A stretch of 49,252 bases of DNA from an uncultured Collinsella sp. (GTDB taxonomy: Bacteria; Actinomycetota; Coriobacteriia; Coriobacteriales; Coriobacteriaceae): positions 1 to 49,252 of the forward strand of contig UQUD01000003.1 of the NCBI GenBank assembly GCA_900544225.1, in the 5' to 3' direction. Position numbers and translations under genes: made by a program. The number at the start of each line of letters is the position of its first letter. Position 1 is the first letter of the stretch. Below, one piece after another: positions 40,665-49,206 of the stretch. The notes below the pieces were generated by a model that was not told where the DNA came from, searched no databases, and was given only the letters and a program-made list of their open reading frames with translations.

Positions 40665-41243
40665 TTAACCGCGCGCCTTCTTTACGATCGTAAAGTCTGG
40701 AGCCATACTCACAACGGCATCCGCCGCACTCGACGCAAAGCGCCGGTCCGAATCGAGTTCACGGATAACCCTCGAGAGCCGAACGCCCTCGACGCCCCGG
40801 AGCATGCGGCCCAAAACAGGCTGCACCGGCGTATACATGCGCACGGTATGCTCGTCCGAATCGCCTCGGAAAAGCGGCGCATGCATATTGCCGATCTCCC
40901 AGCACGCATGCGCGAGCGCAATCGGGTCCATGCGGTCAACTTCGACCAAATAAACCTCGGCGCTGCGCAGGCGCACGACAACCGCCACGGGTACCGCACC
41001 CGTGTGGTCGACGGCGAGCACGTCGCCGTCGACAAGACGACCGCCGTCGGCAGTATCCAGCCGAACATCGACCGTGCGCCCCAGCTCCGTCACGCCCACA
41101 AACGCGCATACATCAGCCTGGTCCCAATCGAGCAGTAGCTCATCGACCTCAAAGACACCGCCCAGCTCCCGGCGAAGCAAAAGCTCATAGGACGGGTCGT
41201 TGAGATTTCCGAGGCACGCTGTCGAAACCAGATTCGTAGGCAT
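40665..41243 (-). CDS. ureE: UreE-like nickel chaperone without a urease cluster
   Basis: This codes for 192 residues. The N-terminal half is the peptide-binding-like UreE domain (LDWDQADVCAFVGVTELGRTVDVRLDTADGGRL, characteristic part GRTVDVRL then LVDGDVLAVD). The C-terminal half has the metal domain with DPIALAHACWEIGNMHAPLF, His in GNMH being the conserved nickel ligand, and PVLGRMLRGVEGVRL. UreE normally delivers nickel to urease, yet no ureABC or accessory gene is in the window. It follows a SlyD-like isomerase by 3 nt. SlyD also handles nickel for hydrogenase, so the pair may serve a nickel enzyme encoded elsewhere. Confidence 0.8.
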   Translation of the reverse strand: MPTNLVSTACLGNLNDPSYELLLRRELGGVFEVDELLLDWDQADVCAFVGVTELGRTVDVRLDTADGGRLVDGDVLAVDHTGAVPVAVVVRLRSAEVYLVEVDRMDPIALAHACWEIGNMHAPLFRGDSDEHTVRMYTPVQPVLGRMLRGVEGVRLSRVIRELDSDRRFASSAADAVVSMAPDFTIVKKARG

Positions 41244-41246
41244 AGC

Positions 41247-41675
41247 CTAGTCCTCGACCTCGACGAGCTCGATATCAAAGTTGAGGTCCTTGCCGGCAAG
41301 CTCGTGGTTGGCGTCGAGCGTCACGGCCTCGGGCGTCACGTCAATGACGACGGCGGGGACAGGCATGCCGCTCGGCGTGGACAGGAAGAGCTTCATGCCC
41401 TTCTCGATCTGCTCGATGTTGGGAACCTGCTCGGCCGGGAAGGTCAGAACCATCTCGGGGTTGTGCTCGCCGTAGGCATCGGCAGCAGGAATGTGCACGG
41501 TCTTCTTCTCGCCCACCTGCATGTCGACCACGGCGGCGTCGAAGCCCTTGATCATCTGACCGGCGCCGCAGGTGAACTCCAGCGGCTCGCCGCGATCGTA
41601 GGAGCTATCGAACTGCGTGCCGTCATCGAGCGTGCCGCGATAATGGGTCTTGACCTTCTTGCCCTGGTTGGACAT
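41247..41675 (-). CDS. SlyD-like FKBP peptidyl-prolyl isomerase
   Basis: This codes for 142 residues from the ATG at 41675 (MSNQGKKVKTHYRGTL) with CGGAGG upstream. It has the FKBP strands HYRGTLDDGTQFDSSYDRGEPLEF and GAGQMIKGFDAAVVDMQVGEKKT, interrupted by the insert-in-flap region around residues 70-120 that marks SlyD-type isomerase-chaperones. The His-rich C-terminal tail of E. coli SlyD is absent. It folds proteins around prolines and may bind nickel. It is the first gene of a two-gene operon with the UreE-like protein. Confidence 0.88.
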   Translation of the reverse strand: MSNQGKKVKTHYRGTLDDGTQFDSSYDRGEPLEFTCGAGQMIKGFDAAVVDMQVGEKKTVHIPAADAYGEHNPEMVLTFPAEQVPNIEQIEKGMKLFLSTPSGMPVPAVVIDVTPEAVTLDANHELAGKDLNFDIELVEVED

Positions 41676-41795
41676 GGTAACCTCCGTGATAAGGGCGGCG
41701 CACAACGCGGGCCGCCGTGAACATATGGCGCTAACTATACCCTAGTCATACAATTCAATGACAGTTTGCAAAGAAACGCTGCAACCGGAGGAACC

Positions 41796-42809
41796 ATGGC
41801 ATATCCCGTATTTGACCTGCACTGCGACACCGCCGACCGCATCGGCTGGGCCACACTCGATCTCGACCTGCGCTTTACCGCCGGCACCGACGGTTATTTC
41901 CCCGGCGACGAAACGCATCCGCAAGATTTCGACCTCATCGAGGGCAACGCCTGCGCCATCTCGCTCGCAAAGATCGGCAACACGCCGTGGGCACAGTGCT
42001 TCGCCACGTTTGTCCCCGACGAGATTCCCACCGCCCACGCCGCGCGCTTCCAGGCGCAGATCATGGCGCATATGAGCGGCCAGGCCATGCTCAACCACGA
42101 CCGCATGGTCAACGTACGCAGCGCCGCAGACATTCGCCCCGCGCTCAAGGACGGCAAGGTCGCTTGCATCCACACCATCGAAAACGCCACGTTCTTTGCC
42201 GAGGACCCCGCGCTGATCGAGGTGCTCAAGAGCTTGGGCGTGCTTATGTCGTCGCTCAGCTGGAATGCGCAGGGGCCGCTCGCGAGCGGACACGATACCC
42301 ACGCCGGCCTCACCGCCGCCGGCATCGAGGCACTTACGCAGATGGAGCACGCCGGCATGGTGCTTGACGTCTCCCACCTCAACGATGAGTGCTTTGACGA
42401 GGTTGTCGCCCACGCCACGCGTCCCTTCGTCGCCAGCCACTCCAACTCCCGTGCGGTTTGCGGCGTCAAGCGCAACCTCACCGACGACCAGTTCCGCACC
42501 ATTCGCGACATGGGCGGTATCGTCGGCCTCAACTACTGCAGCGAGTTCCTTTCCAACGACGTAACCGACAAGACCGCCGCAGACGTCACCTTCGACCAGC
42601 TGGCGGCACATATCGAGCACTGGCTCGACCTGGGCGGCGAGGACGTCATCGCGCTCGGCGGCGACTGGGACGGTGCCACGGTGCCCGCTTTCCTCTCCGA
42701 TGCCAGCAAGATGCCCGAGTTCCAGAACATGCTCTCCAAGCACTTTGGCAAGACCGTGATGCAAAAGCTCTGCAGCGACAACGCGCTTGCCTTCTTCGAG
42801 CGTTATTAA
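41796..42809 (+). CDS. Membrane dipeptidase family protein (peptidase M19)
   Basis: This codes for 337 residues from the ATG at 41796 (MAYPVFDLHCDT) with CCGGAGG upstream. Zinc ligands of the renal-dipeptidase fold are visible: HxD in FDLHCDT, Glu in ACIHTIENAT, His in VLDVSHLND and His in ASHSNSRAVCG, then LGGDWDGAT. It hydrolyses dipeptides, including those with D-residues. Bacterial members are often cytoplasmic, and there is no signal peptide here. It diverges from the slyD-like gene. Confidence 0.9.
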   Translation: MAYPVFDLHCDTADRIGWATLDLDLRFTAGTDGYFPGDETHPQDFDLIEGNACAISLAKIGNTPWAQCFATFVPDEIPTAHAARFQAQIMAHMSGQAMLNHDRMVNVRSAADIRPALKDGKVACIHTIENATFFAEDPALIEVLKSLGVLMSSLSWNAQGPLASGHDTHAGLTAAGIEALTQMEHAGMVLDVSHLNDECFDEVVAHATRPFVASHSNSRAVCGVKRNLTDDQFRTIRDMGGIVGLNYCSEFLSNDVTDKTAADVTFDQLAAHIEHWLDLGGEDVIALGGDWDGATVPAFLSDASKMPEFQNMLSKHFGKTVMQKLCSDNALAFFERY

Positions 42810-42826
42810 TTTCACATCCCTTGAGC

Positions 42827-42860
42827 GGGCCGGCATGCCGAACGGTCGACATGCCGGCCC
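42827..42860 (+). terminator. Hairpin between dipeptidase and YgjP-like genes
   Basis: A perfect 11-bp inverted repeat GGGCCGGCATG (42827-42837 and 42850-42860), without a strong T run. Confidence 0.65.
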
Positions 42861-42883
42861 GTCCCCAATCTAAAGGACCGCTT

Positions 42884-43660
42884 TTGACGCAGCAGTTTAC
42901 GATTTCCGTATCTCGACCGGATGGGGCGCCCATCCCCGTCGTCGTTACCAAAAAGCGCGTCAAGAACTTCAACCTACGCGTTACATCGAGCGGCGAGGTC
43001 CACGCCAGCGCACCGCTCGGCGCTACCCGTGAGCGTATCGAAGCGTTTGTAAAGCGCAACAGCGCTTGGATTATCAGCCGACTTGCCCAGCGTGAGCGAC
43101 GTCAGGCGACGACGCGAGAGCCGCTCAGTCCCTCGTCCATCATTGCACTTTGGGGCAAGCCCATCACGGTACAGGATGCGCTCGATCACAACTTTGCATC
43201 ACCCGCACCGCGACCCAAACAGGCCACCTTCGCAAGTTTTATGGGTACCGATGAGCCAAGTGGGTGCACGCAGGCAAAGCAGCGCACAGCTCTCGACGGC
43301 CTAACGTCCGATGAGCTCCAAGCCCACATCGACCAGCTCTATACGTCCGAGGTCACATCGGCGCTACGCGATATGGTGCACGCATACGAAATCGCAATGG
43401 GTGTCGCCGTTTCCCGCATTTCCGTACGCAGCATGAAAACGCGTTGGGGCTCCTGCACACCCAAAACCGGCGCCATTCGCATCGCGCGCGAGCTCGCCGC
43501 CTACCCCGTCGAATGCCTCGACATGGTTGTCGCCCACGAGCTCGTCCACTTGCTCGAGCCAAGCCACAATCAGCGGTTTCACGCCCTGCTCGACACGTAC
43601 TGCCCCAACAATAGAGCTCTGTCGCAGCGGCTCAAGCAGCCACCCCTCAACAAGCCCTAG
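42884..43660 (+). CDS. YgjP-like (DUF45/WLM) zinc metallopeptidase
   Basis: This codes for 258 residues from a TTG at 42884 (LTQQFTISVS) with AAAGGA just ahead. The N-terminal part has KKRVKNFNLRVTSSGEVHASAPLGAT, shown by its hallmark VKNFNLRV, typical of the family. The C-terminal part has VRSMKTRWGSC and the catalytic VVAHELVHLLEPSHNQRFH with the HExxH zinc site and third His. Function is unknown; E. coli YgjP and homologues are predicted proteases sometimes linked to restriction or stress. A long insert (about 95-150) separates the halves. Confidence 0.88.
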   Translation: MTQQFTISVSRPDGAPIPVVVTKKRVKNFNLRVTSSGEVHASAPLGATRERIEAFVKRNSAWIISRLAQRERRQATTREPLSPSSIIALWGKPITVQDALDHNFASPAPRPKQATFASFMGTDEPSGCTQAKQRTALDGLTSDELQAHIDQLYTSEVTSALRDMVHAYEIAMGVAVSRISVRSMKTRWGSCTPKTGAIRIARELAAYPVECLDMVVAHELVHLLEPSHNQRFHALLDTYCPNNRALSQRLKQPPLNKP

Positions 43661-43666
43661 CGTCGA

Positions 43667-44152
43667 CTAGCGCACGCGCTCGATCTCGACACCGCAGCTT
43701 GCCAGGGGAAGACCGACGGGCGCCCAAGGCTTATCGAGCTTAACGTGCACGCCAAGCAGCAGGGGGTAACGACGCAGCAGCATCTGGGCCACACCCTCGG
43801 CTGCAGCCTCGATAAGCTTAAACGTATGCTCACGCAGATAGCCATCGACATCGTGGCACACCGAGCCGTAGTCAATCGAGGCGTCCAGGTTATCGTGCTC
43901 CCCCGCTGCACGCAGGTCGGCATAGAGCACCAGGGACACGATGAACTTCTGGCCCAGCGCGTTCTCTTCGGGATACACGCCGTGATTGGCAAAGACCTCG
44001 AGACCGTCGATAGTAATGCGATCGGCATGGCGCAGATCGTCATAGCTCACGTGGGGCACCGCCGTTGCGGTGGATATTTCGCCCCTTCCACGGCGGGCGA
44101 GCTCGGCGCCTTCGGTCTTGGTTGCATTCTCGGGCAGTTTCTTGTTGCTCAT
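43667..44152 (-). CDS. folB: Dihydroneopterin aldolase with N-terminal extension
   Basis: This codes for 161 residues from the ATG at 44152 with AAGGAGA upstream. The enzymatic part begins near residue 43 (DRITIDGLEVFANHGVYPEENALGQKFIV) with the substrate-binding Glu in GVYPEEN, then DNLDASIDYGSV and the catalytic Lys in VKLDKPWAPV. The first 42 residues are an extension rich in charged and Ala residues. FolB converts dihydroneopterin to 6-hydroxymethyl-dihydropterin. It ends a leftward block with folE and an HD-domain gene, supporting a shared folate role. Confidence 0.9.
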   Translation of the reverse strand: MSNKKLPENATKTEGAELARRGRGEISTATAVPHVSYDDLRHADRITIDGLEVFANHGVYPEENALGQKFIVSLVLYADLRAAGEHDNLDASIDYGSVCHDVDGYLREHTFKLIEAAAEGVAQMLLRRYPLLLGVHVKLDKPWAPVGLPLASCGVEIERVR

Positions 44153-44195
44153 CGCGATCGTCTCCTTCGTTTAGAGCCCCGACCGCGCAAACTAA

Positions 44196-44777
44196 CTATA
44201 CGCGAATCGACAGGTTCTTTTTATCATCGCTCCAGTTGCAAGCATTGCGCGCGGGGCATGCAAAGCAGGCGCGCGACGCTTTGTCGGCTGCATAGAGCAG
44301 ACGCTCAAGCGGTTGGCTGTTCACGCGCAGCTTTCGATGGCCCAGAATGGCCGTCTTAATGGCTGCGGCATCGGCCGGCTCAAACGCCACATCATCGGGC
44401 ATGCCGCCGAGAATCGCATCAGCGACGCGTTCGCTTGCAACATCATGGGATATACCCGATTCATACTGTTCATCTTTGCCGATATCGTGAAGAAGTGCCG
44501 TGGCGTAGATGACCTCGCGGTCAAATTCGAGCTGCTCCTCGAGATTCTTGATCCACATAATGCGAGCGACATCGAGCAGATGGTCAATACCGTGGCGGCA
44601 GAAGATGCGCCCCGATTCCAACTGCGCAATGTTGCCCAGGTGCCGCCGAAACAGCCCGTTGGCACAAATGTAATCAATGCGAGGCATGGCACCAAAGGGG
44701 GCCAGGCCCGAAGCCATGAAGCCGCGACGCGACGTCCCCTCATCGGTCTTCGATGTAAAGTCGTTGACGACCCTCAT
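44196..44777 (-). CDS. HD-domain phosphohydrolase with C-terminal Cys cluster
   Basis: This codes for 193 residues from the ATG at 44777, one base past the folE stop. HD motifs: CRHGIDHLLDVARI and ALLHDIGKDEQYESGISHDVASERV supply the His and Asp metal ligands. Near the end CFACPARNACNWSDDKKN places four Cys close together, suggesting a zinc or iron-sulfur site. HD enzymes cut phosphate esters. Between folE and folB the obvious idea is removal of phosphates from dihydroneopterin triphosphate, a step still filled by unrelated enzymes in different bacteria. This is inference from position. Confidence 0.85.
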   Translation of the reverse strand: MRVVNDFTSKTDEGTSRRGFMASGLAPFGAMPRIDYICANGLFRRHLGNIAQLESGRIFCRHGIDHLLDVARIMWIKNLEEQLEFDREVIYATALLHDIGKDEQYESGISHDVASERVADAILGGMPDDVAFEPADAAAIKTAILGHRKLRVNSQPLERLLYAADKASRACFACPARNACNWSDDKKNLSIRV

Positions 44778-44778
44778 G

Positions 44779-45336
44779 CTATCGGCCCAGCATCCTAAAG
44801 AACCGCTCCTCGAGCGCGGGATCGGTCTCAAAGACGCCGCGGCGAGCGAGCGTCACGGTCTTGGTGCCGGGCTTTTGCACGCCGCGCATGGTCATGCACA
44901 TATGCTCAGCTTCCATCATCACAATCGCTCCTTGGGGAGCAAGATATTCCATGAGGGCATCAGCAACCTGTGCACACAGCTTCTCCTGCAGCTGCAGGCG
45001 ACGGGCATAGACCTCAACCGTGCGAGCGAGCTTAGAGAGTCCGGCAACGCGACCGTTAGGGATATAGCCGATCGCAGCCTTGCCGTAAAACGGCAGCAGA
45101 TGGTGTTCGCACAGCGAGTAAAACGTAATGTCGCGCTCGACAACCAAATCGTTCGAAGCGACGGCAAAGGTTTTGGACAGGTGCTCCTCGGCGCTCTGGT
45201 CCATGCCGCCGGCAATCTCACCATACATGCGGGCGACGCGCGCCGGCGTCTCCAGCAGGCCCTCACGAGTTGGGTCCTCGCCCATGCCCTCAAGCAACAG
45301 CCTTATGGCGGCCTCGACTTTTTCCTGATTGACCAT
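44779..45336 (-). CDS. folE: GTP cyclohydrolase I
   Basis: This codes for 185 residues. It converts GTP to dihydroneopterin triphosphate, the first step of folate synthesis. Zinc ligands Cys76 and His79 lie in SLCEHHLLPF, and Cys147 in EHMCMTMRGVQKPG. GLSKLARTVEVYARRLQLQE and the tetramer-forming helices are also typical. The stop codon is one base from the HD gene start, indicating translational coupling. The length is normal. Confidence 0.95.
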   Translation of the reverse strand: MVNQEKVEAAIRLLLEGMGEDPTREGLLETPARVARMYGEIAGGMDQSAEEHLSKTFAVASNDLVVERDITFYSLCEHHLLPFYGKAAIGYIPNGRVAGLSKLARTVEVYARRLQLQEKLCAQVADALMEYLAPQGAIVMMEAEHMCMTMRGVQKPGTKTVTLARRGVFETDPALEERFFRMLGR

Positions 45337-45402
45337 CTGGGCCTCACTTTTCCGATTTTGCGTTCGCGCTATGGTACCACGCCCTCCGACATCGGCCGCA
45401 AG

Positions 45403-45984
45403 CTACATAGTATGGGTCGAATAGACCGGATCGTCCCGCCAAAGCTCCACAGCATCGCAAAGCGCAACGCCCTCACGCGCGGCACGAGCGCGCGTGGCGT
45501 TCATGTCGATCACCCGCTGATTACTCGAACCCCTAAAGCGCAACGAGATATCGTACAGGTCTTGAACAAACGGGCCGTCCACCAGCATGTCGAGGCAGGC
45601 AAGGATACGGTCCGTCACCTCGGTATGGTGACAACCGCCCGGCATAAGCTCCTCGAGCACGTCGCCGGTAAAGCACCAAATGGTCTTCCCCGACTCCACA
45701 GGATAGGCAGCACGCACGCGTTCGATAAATTCAACGAGACCCGCCTGATTCTCGGGCTCCATCGGCTCCCCGCCCAGAATCGTCAGTCCATCAATAAAGG
45801 GATGGTCGAGACTCTCGATAATCTTATCCTCGACGGCGCGATCGAATGGCTCGCCCGCGGCAAAGTCCCACGCGACGGAGTTAAAGCAGTTCTTGCACCC
45901 ACGACGGCACCCACTCACAAACAGAGAAGTACGAACACCTTCCCCATCAGCAATGTCGAAATACTTAATGTTCGCGTAGTTCAT
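45403..45984 (-). CDS. nrdG: Anaerobic ribonucleotide reductase activating protein
   Basis: This codes for 193 residues from the ATG at 45984 (MNYANIKYFDI), with GGGAGAG upstream; a longer frame to 46101 runs into the palindrome. The radical-SAM cluster motif is SGCRRGCKNCF (Cys26, Cys30, Cys33), followed by LTILGGEPMEPENQ for SAM binding. NrdG makes the glycyl radical on NrdD, encoded upstream on the same strand with a palindrome-filled gap between. Length and motif spacing match the family. Confidence 0.93.
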   Translation of the reverse strand: MNYANIKYFDIADGEGVRTSLFVSGCRRGCKNCFNSVAWDFAAGEPFDRAVEDKIIESLDHPFIDGLTILGGEPMEPENQAGLVEFIERVRAAYPVESGKTIWCFTGDVLEELMPGGCHHTEVTDRILACLDMLVDGPFVQDLYDISLRFRGSSNQRVIDMNATRARAAREGVALCDAVELWRDDPVYSTHTM

Positions 45985-46002
45985 AGATAACTCTCCCGGG
46001 AA

Positions 46003-46080
46003 GCCGGGACATATCATCCCGTCCTCAAACATTCTCGGCCTGCGGCCTGCGAAACTGCGGGCGGGACGATATGTCCCGGC
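46003..46080. repeat. Inverted repeat element upstream of nrdG
   Basis: Nineteen-nt arms (46003-46021 and 46062-46080, core GCCGGGACATATC) pair with one mismatch around a 40-nt GC-rich loop. It overlaps no gene. Confidence 0.65.
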
Positions 46081-46261
46081 CTCATGCAAAGGGTAACTCA
46101 ATGAACGAAGCGAACATCGAGTATAGGGTTCGAAGTCTAATAAAAACTTTGTTGCAGCTCAACCGTCATCACAAGCAAAGCGTTGTTGCAAGTCAACTCA
46201 TTTCCGCTAAGAACTTCGAGGGGTGAGCAGGCCGCATACTGCATCTCAGCTACATCAACTT

Positions 46262-46403
46262 GGCTGAACCGAGAGGGCCGCTTGGGCTTTTGCTCGATAT
46301 GAGTTCCGCACGCAAAGAAGGCCACTTAATGTGGCCTTCGTCTTGCGCAGGACTGTCCGAAATAGCGAGCAAATGCCCAAGCGGCCCTCTCGGCTCAGCC
46401 CCG
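46262..46403. repeat. Large near-perfect palindrome downstream of nrdD
   Basis: The outer arms, cores CCGAGAGGGCCGCTTGGGC (about 46269-46287) and its complement (about 46377-46395), flank an inner perfect hairpin AAGGCCAC..GTGGCCTT (46318-46339 region). The whole 140 nt can fold on itself. It lies 9 nt beyond the nrdD stop, so it probably ends that transcript as well. Confidence 0.65.
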
Positions 46404-46411
46404 GAGCGGTA

Positions 46412-48634
46412 TTAGAGATGCAGCACGCGGTCGCGGATCTCCTCGGTTCGACCCTGGTTCCAGAATTGGGTACCGATGTAGCCGCACGTACGACGAGCGA
46501 CATTCATCTTCTCCTGGTCACGATTGCCGCAATTGGGGCACTCCCACACCAGCTTGCCGTCATCCTCGACAATCTTGATCTCGCCGTCGTAACCGCACAC
46601 CTGGCAATAATCGCTCTTGGTGTTGAGCTCGGCGTACATGATGTTGTCGTAGATGTACTGCATCACGCGAATGACAGCCTTGAGGTTGTCCTGCATGTTG
46701 GGAACTTCGACGTAGGAGATGGCGCCGCCCGGCGAAAGCTGCTGGAACATACCCTCGAACTTAAGCTTGTCGAAGGCATCGATCTCCTCGGACACGTGGA
46801 CGTGGTAACTGTTGGTGATGTAGCCCTTGTCCGTCACGCCCGGGATGATGCCAAAACGACGCTGCAGGCACTTGGCGAACTTGTAGGTCGTCGACTCAAG
46901 CGGGGTACCGTACAGCGAGAAGTCAATATCGCTTTCGGCCTTCCACTCCGCGCACTTGTCGTTCATGCGCTGCATGACGGCCATGGCAAAGGGCGTGCCC
47001 TCCTTCTCGGTGTGGCTGTGGCCCGTCATGTACTTGACGCACTCATACAGGCCAGCATAACCCAGACTAATGGTGGAGTAACCGCCCACGAGCAGCTTGT
47101 CGATCGTCTCGCCCTTCTTCAGGCGGGCGAGGGCACCGTACTGCCAAAGAATCGGTGCGGCATCCGAAAGCGTACCCATCAGACGCTCATGACGGCACAG
47201 CAGGGCGCGGTGGCACAGCTCAAGGCGCTCATCGAAGATCTTCCAGAACTTGTCCATATCCTGGTGCGAGCTCAACGCGACATCGGGCAGGTTAATGGTT
47301 ACAACACCCTGGTTAAAGCGACCATAGTACTTAGGCTTGGTCGGGTCATAGTTCAGCGCGTTGGCAACATTGTTAAAGCCGTTGCCCGAGCGATCGGGCG
47401 TCAGGAAACTGCGGCAACCCATGCAGGTGTAGCAATCGCCGTTGCCGGCGCTCTCGCCCTTCGACAGCTTGAGCTCGCGCATCTTCTTCTCGGAGATGTA
47501 GTCGGGCACCATGCGCTTGGCGGTGCACTTGGCAGCCAGCTGGGTCAGGTAGAAGTACGGGGAATTCTCGTGAACGTTATCGTCCTCGAGTACATAGATA
47601 AGCTTGGGGAATGCCGGGGTAATCCACACGCCGGCCTCGTTCTTAACGCCCTCGTAGCGCTGGCGAAGCGTCTCCTCCACAATCATGGCAAGGTCGTGCT
47701 TCTCCTGAGGCGTACGGGCCTCGTTAAGATACATAAAGACCGTCACGAACGGCGCCTGGCCATTCGTGGTCATAAGGGTCACGACCTGATACTGAATCGT
47801 CTGGACGCCGCGACGGATCTCATCGCGCAGGCGATCCTCAACGACCTCGCGAACCTTCTCGGCAGATGCCGAGACACCGAGCTCCTCAAGCTCGCGAGCG
47901 ACCTCGCCGCGAATCTTCTGACGGCTCACCTCAACAAAGGGGGCAAGATGGGTCAGCGAGATGGACTGGCCGCCGTACTGGGAAGAAGCAACCTGGGCGA
48001 TGATCTGCGTCGCGATGTTGCAAGCGGTCGAGAAGCTGTGCGGCTTCTCGATCAGCGTGCCCGAGATAACAGTGCCGTTCTGGAGCATGTCCTCCAGGTT
48101 CACCAGATCGCAGTTGTGCATGTGCTGGGCAAAGTAATCCGAATCGTGGAAGTGGATCAGGCCCTCATTATGGGCATCCACGATCTCCTGGGGCAGCAGC
48201 ACGCGCTGAGTCAGGTCCTTGGAGATCTCGCCGGCCATGTAGTCGCGCTGAACGGAGTTGACGGTCGGGTTCTTGTTGGAGTTCTCCTGCTTGACCTCTT
48301 CGTTATTGCACTCAATCAACGACAGGATCTTGTCATCGGTCGTGTTCTTCTGGCGCTTCAGGCTCTGAACATAACGATAGATGATGTAGTGGCGGGCAAC
48401 CTCGTAGCAGTCGAGACGCATGATCTCGTCCTCGACCAAATCCTGGATCTCCTCGACCGAAACGGTGTGTCCGGCATTCTCACATGCCTCGGCAACGTTT
48501 TGTGCCGCATAAACCACCTGACGGTCGGTTAGACGAGAGCTCTCCTCGACCTCCAAGTTTGCGGCGCGGATGGCATTGACGATCTTATCGATGTCAAAGA
48601 CAACCTCGGTGCCGCTGCGCTTGATGATCTTCAT
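46412..48634 (-). CDS. nrdD: Anaerobic (class III) ribonucleoside-triphosphate reductase
   Basis: This codes for 740 residues from the ATG at 48634 (MKIIKRSGTE) with AAGAGG upstream. The N-terminal ATP cone (about 1-95) starts IIKRSGTEVVFDIDKIVNAI. The barrel carries the catalytic Cys residues and GDCYTCMGCRSFL. The C-terminal zinc site is CQVCG and CPNCG, and the glycyl radical loop is RRTCGYIGTQFW about 20 residues from the end. It makes deoxynucleotides without oxygen, with formate as reductant in the E. coli type. Transcription is controlled through NrdR boxes upstream. This fits a strict anaerobe. Confidence 0.96.
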   Translation of the reverse strand: MKIIKRSGTEVVFDIDKIVNAIRAANLEVEESSRLTDRQVVYAAQNVAEACENAGHTVSVEEIQDLVEDEIMRLDCYEVARHYIIYRYVQSLKRQKNTTDDKILSLIECNNEEVKQENSNKNPTVNSVQRDYMAGEISKDLTQRVLLPQEIVDAHNEGLIHFHDSDYFAQHMHNCDLVNLEDMLQNGTVISGTLIEKPHSFSTACNIATQIIAQVASSQYGGQSISLTHLAPFVEVSRQKIRGEVARELEELGVSASAEKVREVVEDRLRDEIRRGVQTIQYQVVTLMTTNGQAPFVTVFMYLNEARTPQEKHDLAMIVEETLRQRYEGVKNEAGVWITPAFPKLIYVLEDDNVHENSPYFYLTQLAAKCTAKRMVPDYISEKKMRELKLSKGESAGNGDCYTCMGCRSFLTPDRSGNGFNNVANALNYDPTKPKYYGRFNQGVVTINLPDVALSSHQDMDKFWKIFDERLELCHRALLCRHERLMGTLSDAAPILWQYGALARLKKGETIDKLLVGGYSTISLGYAGLYECVKYMTGHSHTEKEGTPFAMAVMQRMNDKCAEWKAESDIDFSLYGTPLESTTYKFAKCLQRRFGIIPGVTDKGYITNSYHVHVSEEIDAFDKLKFEGMFQQLSPGGAISYVEVPNMQDNLKAVIRVMQYIYDNIMYAELNTKSDYCQVCGYDGEIKIVEDDGKLVWECPNCGNRDQEKMNVARRTCGYIGTQFWNQGRTEEIRDRVLHL

Positions 48635-48855
48635 CCTCTTGCCTCTTTCGCCTCGTAGTCTCATTGCGCTTCAGAGCCAAACGATGCCCGGCAGAGCTTG
48701 CCCCTGTCTTGCGGCGCCGTCGCGCAATCTGTGTTCTCGATAAACCATAGGCCCTCATGCGGACAATCCTCGCGGCCGATCAAGCGGCTCAAAGGCGTGT
48801 CCAAATGGGGCGAATAAGGTCTTCGTTCTCCGCCATCTATCATACGACAAAGAGG
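48635..48855 (-). other. Long 5' leader of nrdD
   Basis: About 220 nt lie between the predicted start of transcription and the nrdD ATG. GC-rich, with short complementary words but no riboswitch consensus I know. An ATG-led frame of 65 codons (48661-48858) begins on the -10 element and is not credible as a gene. Confidence 0.45.
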
Positions 48856-48903
48856 CATCTATATCCTGTATTCTTTTTTTAGGTCAAACACAACATATAG
48901 TGT
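48856..48903 (-). promoter_or_regulatory. nrdD promoter with tandem NrdR boxes
   Basis: ACACAACATATAGTGT (48888-48903) is a close NrdR-box match. A degenerate second box (48856-48871) lies 32 nt away, the three-turn spacing known for NrdR. Leftward -35 TTGACC (plus 48882-48887) and -10 TATAGA (48858-48863), 18 nt apart, are covered by or next to the boxes. Confidence 0.75.
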
Positions 48904-49206
48904 TTCAGCAGGTCAAAGCAATTAGTCATTTTGCAGACGCATTAAAAATGAGGGGCATTTGACAAGTCGGTAAAACGTTACCAACACGGCTACCTGCATG
49001 GCAGTTATAAAACCCCCTTAGTCAAGCCGCTGACAAATCCTACCAAAACCAAGCCGCTCACGCCAAAAGAATCCAAAAGATTATGCTTGACCAACATGTT
49101 GCGGTCACGGTCGGCCAGAACGTATGCAATCTGCCGGCACCTCTACGGGGACCTTGGATCAATATTTGGTGGCATATTTGACGGCGTGCTTGGTAGCAAA
49201 ACAAAA
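48904..49206. other. Gene-free stretch at the window end
   Basis: No complete gene is seen. On the leftward strand 49005-49137 is an open frame without a start whose ending (ADRDRNMLVKHNLLDSFG, then a hydrophobic stretch and TAA) looks protein-like, so a gene fragment is possible. A weak relative of the 18362 repeat word (CCTACCAAAAC) occurs near 49033. Confidence 0.4.

Larger units (their letters stand above)
45985..46411. other. Repeat-rich gap between nrdD and nrdG
   Basis: It contains two separate palindromic elements (46003-46080 and 46262-46403) and, between them, two direct copies of a TTGTTGCAGCTCAAC-like word (about 46153-46167 and 46188-46202). No gene is seen. The load of structured repeats between two functionally linked genes is unusual. 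Confidence 0.5.

Noticed and set aside
46331..48532. 733-codon open frame opposite nrdD
   Set aside because: Shadow frame of nrdD, Val/Leu-rich with no recognisable domain, and starts in the palindrome.
48635..48855. Cobalamin riboswitch in the nrdD leader
   Set aside because: No B12-box core was found, and class III reductase does not use cobalamin.
48661..48858. 65-codon frame ahead of nrdD as a gene
   Set aside because: Its ATG overlaps the -10 element and it has no ribosome site.
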